Positions 1 to 5,818 of a stretch of 7,503 nt of DNA are shown here, piece by piece. A program made the position numbers and the translations under genes. The notes under the pieces are model-generated. The model saw only the letters and a program-made list of their open reading frames with translations. It made no database searches and had not been told where the DNA came from. Origin of the DNA: an uncultured Gemmatimonadota bacterium (GTDB lineage Bacteria > Gemmatimonadota > Gemmatimonadetes > Gemmatimonadales > Gemmatimonadaceae); the NCBI GenBank assembly GCA_946478895.1, contig CAMLDY010000117.1, positions 1 through 7,503 on the forward strand, read 5' to 3'. The stretch's first letter is position 1. Each line of letters starts with the position of its first letter.

Positions 1-91
1 CGCGACGAACCTATGGTATGCGGTGCTGGCTACGCTTCTGTTGCAAAGGCACTCGCCATCAGGGATGATCGCCGCGCCGGACGTCGGGTAG
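1..91 (+). CDS. Possible C-terminal tail of an upstream protein (partial)
   Basis: Reading from base 2, a frame is open from the window edge to a TAG at 89-91 and gives 29 residues, beginning ATNLWYAVLATLLLQRHSPS. Third codon positions are mostly G or C, like the confident genes here, and the first half is hydrophobic (LWYAVLATLLL), so it could be the last membrane helix of a truncated protein. Another frame is open from base 1 to the TAG at 169-171, but it reads as an arginine/cysteine/serine-rich string with mixed third-position bases and looks non-coding. No family can be assigned from 29 residues. The call rests only on codon composition and the open 5' end, so it is tentative. Confidence 0.3.
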   Translation, partial: ATNLWYAVLATLLLQRHSPSGMIAAPDVG

Positions 92-103
92 CTTCGTGCC
101 GCA

Positions 104-132
104 CTGACAGGACATCGTCGTGCGGCTACATT
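104..132 (+). promoter_or_regulatory. Putative sigma-70 promoter of the dikinase gene
   Basis: CTGACA at 104-109 matches the -35 consensus at 5 of 6 bases. A 17-bp spacer follows, then TACATT at 127-132, which matches the -10 consensus at 4 of 6. Transcription would start near 139, about 30 bases before the GTG at 171. The -10 box sits inside a perfect short dyad (123-137). This is found by eye only. Confidence 0.4.
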
Positions 133-137
133 AGCCG
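123..137. promoter_or_regulatory. Perfect 6-bp dyad overlapping the -10 box
   Basis: CGGCTA (123-128), CAT (129-131) and TAGCCG (132-137) form a perfect inverted repeat over the predicted -10 element. It could be a repressor operator or a small hairpin at the end of the preceding transcript. No T-run follows, so an intrinsic terminator is unlikely. A dyad this short can also arise by chance. Confidence 0.25.
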
Positions 138-170
138 AACGATGGAAGATCTCACCACCGTCGCCGACTA

Positions 171-2939
171 GTGGCAGGCCCGACGCGGCAGCTTGAGGCT
201 GACGACACTCCACTCACGCTCTCCTTCGCCGACGTCGGCGCCGGCGACACATCTATAGTAGGCGGCAAGGGCGCCAACCTCGGCGCGCTCACCCGCGCCG
301 GCGTCCCCGTTCCGCCCGGCTTCTGCGTCACCACGCGCGCGTACGAAATGTTCATCGCGCAGCTGGCCGACAGCGATGCGCGGTTCGCGGATCTCGACAC
401 CCTCGATGGCACCGACGTCGAGGCAGCGCGACGCGCGGCGGAAGCGATGCGCGCCGCGCTCGACACGCTTCCCGTACCCGCTGAAGTTGCCGCCGCGGTC
501 AGGGAATCCTGGCACTCGCTCGGCGTCGATGATCCACTTGCGGTGCGATCCAGCGCGACCGCGGAAGATCTACCCGGCGCGAGCTTCGCCGGACAGCAGG
601 ACACCTATCTCAACGTGCGTGGCGAAACAGCACTGCTCGATGCGGTGCGGCGTTGCTGGATCTCGCTCTTCACCGACCGCGCGGTGCTCTACCGCGCGCG
701 CAACGGATTCGGACACCGCGGCGTCGCGCTCGCCGTCGTTGTACAAAAGCTCATAGATCCCGACGTGTCGGGAATTCTTTTTACGGCCGATCCGGTCAGC
801 GGCAATCGCAACGTCGCGTCGATCGACGCTGGATTCGGGCTTGGTGAAGCGTTGGTCAGCGGGCTGATCGAGGCGGATCTGTACAAGGTCGGGAGGGGGG
901 AGGCGGGAGGCGGGAAGCGGGAGCGCAAACCGCGGATTCTGCTTGCGAGGGCGGGAGACAAAGCGTTTGCGATTCGATCGGCGCCCGGCGGAGGCACGCG
1001 CCAGGAACCGCTCCCGGAATCGATGCGCCATGCGCGGGCGTTGAGCGATGAGCAGGTGCTGGCGCTCGCGGACCTCGGCGAACGCGTGGAGAAACTTTAC
1101 GACGGGGTGCCGCAGGACATCGAGTGGTGCATCGCCGGCGGAAAGATCTTTGTCGTCCAGGCTCGGCCGATCACGTCGCTGTTTCCGATCCCGCAAACTC
1201 CGGCAAAGGATCCCGGGCTCCGCGTTTTCCTCAGCTTCGGGCACATCCAGATGATGCTCGACGCGTTGCCGAGGGTGGCGATCGATGTGCTGCGATTGTT
1301 CATCCCGGCGGGGAAAGATCGTCTGCCGACACTGAGCGACCCGCCGAAGCTGAGTCCGTACATGTTGCCGGCGGCGAGCAGGATCTTCCTCGACGTCACG
1401 CCCATTCTGCGCGTGCGGCGCGCGCGCAAGGCATTCCTCGATGGCATGACCGTCGTTTACGCCGATCTCGGCCGCGCGGTGAAGTCGCTCACCGATCGCC
1501 CCGAGTTCAACAAGCGTCGCGGGAACGAGATCGCGCTGGCGACGGCGGTGTTCAGAGTCCTCGGCCCGGTCTTCCGTCGTCTGCCGGTGACTCTTCTGAT
1601 CGGCGATCCCGTGGCGCGGGCGCGGCGGTTCGACGTGGCGGTGCGGGAGATTCCGGCGGCAGCGGCGCAGCGCATCGGCGCGCGCAAGAGCCTGGCCGAT
1701 AAGATGAGGCAGTGCGCGATCGAGATGAATTCCGCGTTCGGCAGCGTGACACCGTTCCTGCCATCTATGGTCGCCGGACTCCTTTCGCATCGCCTGCTGG
1801 TGCGCGCGGCGCGTGATGAATGGGCGAGCGATGTAAGCGGTGAAGTCGACAATCTTCTGCGCGGCTTGCCGGGCAACGTGACGACGGAGATGGATCTCGC
1901 CGTCGGCGATCTCACCGACCTCATTCGCGCGCATTCCCAGCTCGCCACAGCGCTCGACGGCCGGCCGTGGCCGGAGGCGCGGCGATCGTTGCTCGAGATG
2001 GATGGAGGCAGAGATTTCATAGCCGCGTTGGACCACTTTCTCGACCTATATGGCGACCGAACCGCCGGCGAGATTGACATTTCGCGGCCGAGGTGGCGCG
2101 ACGATCCATCGTTGTTACTGCGGGTGATTGCCGGCGGTTTGTCGGGCGAGGCCGGTACGCACCGTCGCCAGTACCGCGCACAGGTGGAGATTGGCGAAGC
2201 GGCTCAGAAGCGACTCGTGGCCGCGGCGCGTCGCGGGCCGAAGGGAATCGTACGCGGCTGGTGGATCGCTCGGCTCTGTCGAGTAGCACGCGCCGGGCTA
2301 GGGGTGCGCGAGCATCCGAAGTTCATGATCGTGCGATTGATGGGTGTGGTGCGCCCGGAGGTGATCGCTGCCGGAGACGAGCTGGCGCGTCGCGGACAAA
2401 TCGCGGATGCAGGGCAAGTCTGGCATCTCGGAATCTTCGAGCTCGCCGATGCGCTCTCCGATCCGAGGATGGATATGCGCACCGAGCTGACCGCGCGCGT
2501 TGCGCAATTCAATCGAGACAAGCCCCGTCGTCCGCCGATCGCGATTGCGAGTGACGGCGAGGTTCCGTCGTTGGCGGAGGGTCGCGAAGGAATCCCGGCC
2601 AACGCGCTGCCGGGCACCGCCGCTTCAGCCGGCGTCGCCGAAGGAATCGCGCGCGTGATTACCGATCCGCACCGCGAAGTACTCGAGGCGGGCGAGATTC
2701 TGGTGGCGCCATTTACGGATCCGGGCTGGACTCCATTGTTCATTCACGCTGCCGGCGTGGTGACTGAGGTCGGCGGCCTGATGACCCACGGCGCGGTGGT
2801 CGCGCGCGAGTATGGCATTCCCGCGGTGGTGAGTGTGGCGGGGGCGACGGAGCGGATTCGCACGGGTCAGCGCATCAGAGTCGATGGGAGTCGCGGATTT
2901 GTAGAGATAGTCGGCGATGCTACAATCTCCGCCACCTGA
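171..2939 (+). CDS. Rifampin phosphotransferase-like dikinase (PEP synthase N-terminal and mobile His domains)
   Basis: This belongs to the PEP synthase / pyruvate phosphate dikinase superfamily. Residues about 15-337 are the ATP-grasp (PPDK_N) domain: GGKGANLGAL at 31-40 (Lys33), AVRSSATAEDLPGASFAGQQ at 124-143 (Arg126), ILFTADPVSG at 202-211, QDIEW at 315-319 (Glu318) and QARPIT at 330-335. Residues about 350-800 are a mostly helical region without a motif I recognise. Residues about 813-917 are the swivelling phosphohistidine domain, with GGLMTHGAVVAREYGIPAVV carrying the catalytic His873. Canonical PEP synthase has ATP, His, then a PEP-binding barrel. Here the barrel is absent and the His domain is last, which is the order and roughly the size of rifampin phosphotransferases (about 865 residues; B. 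subtilis YvkC type). In those enzymes ATP phosphorylates the His and the phosphate passes to a substrate held by the middle domain. Whether the substrate here is a rifamycin cannot be told. GTG 171 is the only upstream start in frame before a TAG at 132; no Shine-Dalgarno site is evident. A tandem repeat adds a Gly/Arg-rich loop at 241-252. Automated pipelines would probably call it PEP synthase. Confidence 0.88.
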   Translation: MAGPTRQLEADDTPLTLSFADVGAGDTSIVGGKGANLGALTRAGVPVPPGFCVTTRAYEMFIAQLADSDARFADLDTLDGTDVEAARRAAEAMRAALDTLPVPAEVAAAVRESWHSLGVDDPLAVRSSATAEDLPGASFAGQQDTYLNVRGETALLDAVRRCWISLFTDRAVLYRARNGFGHRGVALAVVVQKLIDPDVSGILFTADPVSGNRNVASIDAGFGLGEALVSGLIEADLYKVGRGEAGGGKRERKPRILLARAGDKAFAIRSAPGGGTRQEPLPESMRHARALSDEQVLALADLGERVEKLYDGVPQDIEWCIAGGKIFVVQARPITSLFPIPQTPAKDPGLRVFLSFGHIQMMLDALPRVAIDVLRLFIPAGKDRLPTLSDPPKLSPYMLPAASRIFLDVTPILRVRRARKAFLDGMTVVYADLGRAVKSLTDRPEFNKRRGNEIALATAVFRVLGPVFRRLPVTLLIGDPVARARRFDVAVREIPAAAAQRIGARKSLADKMRQCAIEMNSAFGSVTPFLPSMVAGLLSHRLLVRAARDEWASDVSGEVDNLLRGLPGNVTTEMDLAVGDLTDLIRAHSQLATALDGRPWPEARRSLLEMDGGRDFIAALDHFLDLYGDRTAGEIDISRPRWRDDPSLLLRVIAGGLSGEAGTHRRQYRAQVEIGEAAQKRLVAAARRGPKGIVRGWWIARLCRVARAGLGVREHPKFMIVRLMGVVRPEVIAAGDELARRGQIADAGQVWHLGIFELADALSDPRMDMRTELTARVAQFNRDKPRRPPIAIASDGEVPSLAEGREGIPANALPGTAASAGVAEGIARVITDPHREVLEAGEILVAPFTDPGWTPLFIHAAGVVTEVGGLMTHGAVVAREYGIPAVVSVAGATERIRTGQRIRVDGSRGFVEIVGDATISAT
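891..924 (+). repeat. 7-bp tandem repeat (GGGAGGC, about 4.9 copies) inside the dikinase gene, G4-capable
   Basis: The units are GGGAGGG (891-897), GGGAGGC (898-904), GGGAGGC (905-911), GGGAAGC (912-918) and a shortened GGGAGC (919-924). The coding strand therefore carries at least five G-runs of three or more, separated by short loops, which meets the usual G-quadruplex pattern. In frame it encodes residues 241-252 (GRGEAGGGKRER), a charged glycine-rich loop between the conserved EADLYKV and GDKAFAI segments of the ATP-grasp domain, where family members usually have a shorter connection. One unit is not a multiple of three bases, so a one-unit change would shift the frame. Confidence 0.85.
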
Positions 2940-3041
2940 ATGGGCTCTCCCCAAGCTCGACGGCTTTACCGATTCTTCATGCCTCCCGTGCAGCGATGGT
3001 GTTGCCGTGCGAGTTAGCTTTCTTGCCGTGGTGTATTTCCG

Positions 3042-3857
3042 ATGACAACCGACATCCTGCGAGCGGCGCTACTCGGTCTGGTAGAAGGGGCGACCGAGTT
3101 CATTCCTGTCTCATCCACGGGGCACCTTATCCTGGCCGGCCACGCCATCGGCTTCGTCGGCCAGCGCGCCGACGTGTTCGAGATCTTCATCCAGCTGGGC
3201 GCCATTCTCGCGGTGGTCTGGCAGTACCGCGCGTTCCTCCTGCGCACCCTCGGCGATGCGGTGAAGGTTCCCGAGTCGCGCCGGTTCATCGTCGCGCTGT
3301 TCATTGCGTTCCTTCCGGCGGCGATCATTGGACTCGCCACGCATCACTGGATCACCGATCACCTCTTCACACCACGAGTGGTGATTGGCGCGCTGATTGT
3401 CGGCGGTGTCGTCATTCTGGCGATCGAGCACTGGCGCCCAGCGCCGCGAATGCAGACGGTGCTTCAGATCGGCTTCGGCACCGCGCTGGGGATCGGCATC
3501 GCGCAGGTCTTCGCGCTCATCCCCGGCGTGTCCCGCTCCGGAGCGACGATCATGGGCGCGCTGCTACTGGGCGTAGCGCGGCCCGCCGCCGCGGAGTTCT
3601 CCTTTCTGCTCGCGATCCCGGTCATGTTCGCCGCGACTTTGCTCAGTCTCGCCGGGAATCTTGGCGTGCTCTCAGCGAGTGACATTCCGGTATTTGCCAC
3701 CGGTTTCGTGGTGTCCTTCGTCACCGCGCTGATTGTAATTCGCTGGTTGATTCGATTTGTCTCCCATCGCTCGTTCGATATCTTTGCGTGGTACCGCATC
3801 GGGTTTGGACTGTTGTTGCTGGCCTTGTTCGCATCAGGACAACAGTGGATGCGGTGA
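3042..3857 (+). CDS. uppP: Undecaprenyl-diphosphate phosphatase (UppP/BacA)
   Basis: This integral membrane enzyme removes one phosphate from undecaprenyl diphosphate to regenerate the lipid carrier for peptidoglycan and other envelope polymers. Extra copies give bacitracin tolerance. At 271 residues it has the normal family length. Hallmark motif 1 is LVEGATEFIPVSSTGHLIL at residues 13-31, with the paired acidic residues Glu15 and Glu19, Ser24-Ser25 and His28. The second hallmark, PGVSRSGATIMGALLLG at 161-177, carries the catalytic Arg165. QLGAILAVVWQYR near 51-63 is also typical. Hydrophobic stretches alternate to the C-terminus (for example 83-99, 113-128, 184-204, 216-235, 252-264), as expected for a polytopic protein. 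ATG 3042 puts the first motif at the usual distance from the N-terminus, although no good Shine-Dalgarno site precedes it. It lies 102 bases after the dikinase gene and 40 bases before the dehydrogenase gene, all on one strand, so co-transcription is possible. This is a near-certain call. Confidence 0.97.
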   Translation: MTTDILRAALLGLVEGATEFIPVSSTGHLILAGHAIGFVGQRADVFEIFIQLGAILAVVWQYRAFLLRTLGDAVKVPESRRFIVALFIAFLPAAIIGLATHHWITDHLFTPRVVIGALIVGGVVILAIEHWRPAPRMQTVLQIGFGTALGIGIAQVFALIPGVSRSGATIMGALLLGVARPAAAEFSFLLAIPVMFAATLLSLAGNLGVLSASDIPVFATGFVVSFVTALIVIRWLIRFVSHRSFDIFAWYRIGFGLLLLALFASGQQWMR

Positions 3858-3881
3858 CGTTCGCCCCACCCGGGCTAACAT

Positions 3882-3890
3882 TGGTAATAT
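3882..3890 (+). promoter_or_regulatory. Possible extended -10 promoter giving a leaderless mRNA
   Basis: TGGTAATAT fits the extended -10 layout (TG, one base, then TAATAT, 4 of 6 matches). No convincing -35 box lies upstream, which an extended -10 can tolerate. Transcription would begin at about 3897-3898, on the GTG of the dehydrogenase, and no ribosome binding site is seen there. The element is short and AT-rich bases are scarce locally, so confidence is low. Confidence 0.3.
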
Positions 3891-3897
3891 CGTAACG

Positions 3898-4824
3898 GTG
3901 AAAGCAGTACGCGTTCTACAGTACGGTCCGCCGAGTGTTGTTGAGATCGGTGATGTGCCGCGACCGTCCGCGGGGCGTGGCCAATTGCTCGTCCGGGTGG
4001 ATGCGGCAGGAGTCGGCAATTGGGACGCTCTCTTCCGCGAGGGCACATCCAGGCTGGAGCCGCTTCCGATCATCCTCGGCTCCGACATCTCTGGAACCGT
4101 CGAAGCCGTTGGGCCGGAAGTTTCCGGGTTCAAGCCGGGCGACGAAGTCTACGGCTCGACGAATCCGCAATTCAGTGGCGGCCAGGCGGAATATGCCGTG
4201 CCACTCGCGGGGATGATGGCGCCAAAACCGAAGGCGTTGAATTTCGTCGAGGCGGCTTCGGTTCCAGTCGTTGCGGTCACTGCGTGGCAGATGCTCTTCG
4301 AGTACGCAGCGGGGGTCGCCGGACAGACGGTGCTCATTCACGGCGCGGCGGGAAGCGTTGGTGCGTACGCCGTGCAATTGGCCAGGCAGGCCGGCCTTCA
4401 TATAGTAGCGACCGCCGGCGCTCGGGATCTGGACTACGTGCGTGGGCTGGGCGCCGAGACAGTCTTTGACTACAGGAAGGAGCGATTCGAGGAGCTGGTG
4501 TCTGGCGTGGACGTCGTCCTCGACACGATCGGCGGCGCGACCCAGGAAAAGTCGCTGCGAGTTCTCAAGCCGGGCGGAATCCTCGTATCGATTGTGTCGA
4601 CTGTTCCCGAAGCGGCACAAAAACAGCATGACGTTCGCGCGGCCTTCTTCTATGCGGAAGTGACGACCGCTCGATTGAAGAAGATCAGCGTGCTGATTGA
4701 CGACGGAAAACTATCGACCGATGTCGGAACGGTGCTCCCGCTCGATGAGGCGCGGACAGCCCACGAGATGCTTGCCGGCGCGCCGCACAAACGTGGCAAA
4801 ATCGTACTGACTGTTTCAACGTAG
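3898..4824 (+). CDS. Zinc-free MDR dehydrogenase, quinone oxidoreductase-like
   Basis: This is a medium-chain dehydrogenase/reductase of the NADPH:quinone reductase branch, 308 residues, expected to be cytosolic. The N-terminal GroES-like half contains GSDISGTVEAVG (61-72) and GFKPGDEVYGS (77-87). The Rossmann half carries the nucleotide-binding HGAAGSVGAYAVQLARQAG at 148-166, followed by VDVVLDTIGG and the C-terminal RGKIVLTV typical of the family. The cysteine and histidine ligands of zinc-dependent alcohol dehydrogenases are not seen. The physiological substrate (quinone, enone or other carbonyl) cannot be deduced. I chose GTG 3898 because the product then begins KAVRVLQYGPPSVVEI, the standard family N-terminus. 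The longer open frame from ATG 3757 would overlap uppP by about 100 bases, and its extra residues do not resemble the family. It follows uppP by 40 bases and converges on the methyltransferase with an 11-base gap. Confidence 0.92.
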   Translation: MKAVRVLQYGPPSVVEIGDVPRPSAGRGQLLVRVDAAGVGNWDALFREGTSRLEPLPIILGSDISGTVEAVGPEVSGFKPGDEVYGSTNPQFSGGQAEYAVPLAGMMAPKPKALNFVEAASVPVVAVTAWQMLFEYAAGVAGQTVLIHGAAGSVGAYAVQLARQAGLHIVATAGARDLDYVRGLGAETVFDYRKERFEELVSGVDVVLDTIGGATQEKSLRVLKPGGILVSIVSTVPEAAQKQHDVRAAFFYAEVTTARLKKISVLIDDGKLSTDVGTVLPLDEARTAHEMLAGAPHKRGKIVLTVST

Positions 4825-4841
4825 TCTGCCAATCACTACGT
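4819..4841. terminator. 7-bp dyad spanning both convergent stop codons (possible weak bidirectional terminator)
   Basis: ACGTAGT (4819-4825) and ACTACGT (4835-4841) are perfect inverted copies around a 9-base loop. The dehydrogenase TAG (4822-4824) and the reverse-strand TAG of the methyltransferase (4836-4838) lie in opposite arms. No T-run follows on either strand and the stem is not GC-rich, so it is not a standard intrinsic terminator. It may mark the transcript ends or be coincidence. Confidence 0.3.
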
Positions 4842-5636
4842 CGTTCGGCGCCGACAGATCATCATCTCGAACGACGGGCCCTCTTTAAGGACGGCACCGA
4901 GCATTTTGTCTGTCCAATAGGTCGAACGCCCCGCGAGATTCGGGAGTCGCTGGATCAGGGGATAGGTAAAACCGTCCCAGAGCTGTCGCATCAAGCGGAG
5001 TACCTGAGGCGACACAATGTCGCGCGGCTGCACCGCGAAGAAAAAGGTCGGCTTGCGCCACAGGATATCGAAACCCACGGCGTCCAGAACTGCGCGATAC
5101 TTATCGAGCGTTCGTAGCTTGAGGTAGCCGATGTCGAGCTCGCCGGCGTGCAGGAATAAATCGTGGATGGCGAACAGCCCACCTGGCTTCACGGTATCAG
5201 CGATATTCCGGAGCGCAATCGGAAAGGCCGAGTCCTCGACGATGTGATACAGCACGTCGATGGCAGTGACAACATCGAATCCGGTGCCGACGAGATCAAC
5301 CAGGCCGGGTTTGACCAAATCACGCTTGTAGAACTGGTACTTCGGGAACCGAGCCTGCAGCTCGGCAATGGCGGCAGCGCTGATGTCGATTCCGACGAGA
5401 CGCCCAATCTTCCGCTGTTGCCAGGCCTCGACATACACTCCGGTGCCCGTGGCAATCCCAAGCACCGACGCACCGACCGGATTGAAGTGGGCCGCTTTCA
5501 GCCCCTGAAACAAGACCTCTTTCTTGCGCGCATACAGCCACTTGTTGTAGTCAGCGGGCAGATCGATGTGCCCCGACCTCGTGATGTCGATCGTGCTGTA
5601 CCGGTTGGCCCAATACTCTTCGGCGTCAAATGCCAC
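4836..5636 (-). CDS. Class I SAM-dependent methyltransferase
   Basis: This 266-residue protein has a Rossmann-type methyltransferase core. Motif I is VLGIATGTGVYV at 58-69, the acidic ribose-binding position is Asp84 in VGIDIS, a motif-II-like aspartate is in FYKRDLV (Asp106), and FDVVTAIDVLYHIVED at 120-135 is the post-II strand and loop. TVKPGGLFAIHDLF follows as motif III and its helix. Motif I departs from the usual VL[DE]xGxGxG: the acidic residue is Gly and the first glycine is Ala. The C-terminal part (about 190-266) has several aromatic residues (FFFAVQPRD, WDGFTYPL) and may form a substrate cap. The substrate is unknown; small molecules or glycans are plausible, given the EEYWANRYS-type N-terminus shared by many small-molecule methyltransferases. 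Start GTG 5636 is supported by GAGGAG eight bases upstream. It is transcribed divergently from the HxlR regulator across a 182-bp gap, so that regulator may control it. Confidence 0.88.
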   Translation of the reverse strand: MAFDAEEYWANRYSTIDITRSGHIDLPADYNKWLYARKKEVLFQGLKAAHFNPVGASVLGIATGTGVYVEAWQQRKIGRLVGIDISAAAIAELQARFPKYQFYKRDLVKPGLVDLVGTGFDVVTAIDVLYHIVEDSAFPIALRNIADTVKPGGLFAIHDLFLHAGELDIGYLKLRTLDKYRAVLDAVGFDILWRKPTFFFAVQPRDIVSPQVLRLMRQLWDGFTYPLIQRLPNLAGRSTYWTDKMLGAVLKEGPSFEMMICRRRTT

Positions 5637-5644
5637 CTTCTGTA

Positions 5645-5650
5645 CTCCTC
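5645..5650 (-). promoter_or_regulatory. Shine-Dalgarno site of the methyltransferase
   Basis: On the minus strand this reads GAGGAG, followed by 8 bases and the GTG at 5636-5634. It fixes the start of the methyltransferase and is one of only two strong ribosome binding sites I see in the window. Confidence 0.7.
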
Positions 5651-5818
5651 GGAACGACTCGCTGTAAGAATTTGAACAACGGAGTCTACGGTGAATGTCA
5701 GACCTCCGCGAGGGGCGTCGACGGGCCGGCGGTGGCTCTGACTCGGACGTGAAAGCCTGGTGTCAGCGGTTCAAAAATTGGACTTGCCGCCTATCGAGAC
5801 CCGTTCCACGTTAGAGCC
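5651..5818. other. Divergent intergenic region between methyltransferase and HxlR regulator
   Basis: This region must hold both promoters and is the likeliest operator site for the HxlR protein. Weak candidates only: on the + strand TTCAAA (5770-5775), a 16-bp spacer and TATCGA (5792-5797); the palindrome CGTCGACG (5716-5723); and GTCAGA (5697-5702) opposed to TCTGAC (5737-5742). None is strong enough to name as the operator, and no open reading frame of note lies here. Confidence 0.4.

Noticed and set aside
13..171. Open frame from the window edge ending at TAG 169-171
   Set aside because: The codon third positions are mixed and the product is rich in Arg, Cys and Ser without a hydrophobic or conserved pattern. 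Only the last nine codons are discussed, as a possible leader ORF.
570..2036. Long open frame (488 codons) on the minus strand
   Set aside because: It is antisense to the conserved dikinase reading frame, is rich in Arg, His and Gln with no recognisable motif, and is typical of shadow frames in high-GC genes.
2940..3041. Gap between dikinase gene and uppP
   Set aside because: I looked for a promoter, terminator hairpin or small gene and found nothing convincing; the ATG at 2996 opens a frame that is only a shadow of uppP.
3757..3897. Upstream extension of the dehydrogenase from ATG 3757
   Set aside because: It overlaps the end of uppP in another frame and adds 47 residues unlike the family; GTG 3898 gives the standard N-terminus.
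4836..5636. Lower GC in the methyltransferase as a sign of horizontal transfer
   Set aside because: Some 60-base blocks are near 55-57% GC, but others in the same gene are 62-63%, and the dehydrogenase gene varies as widely.
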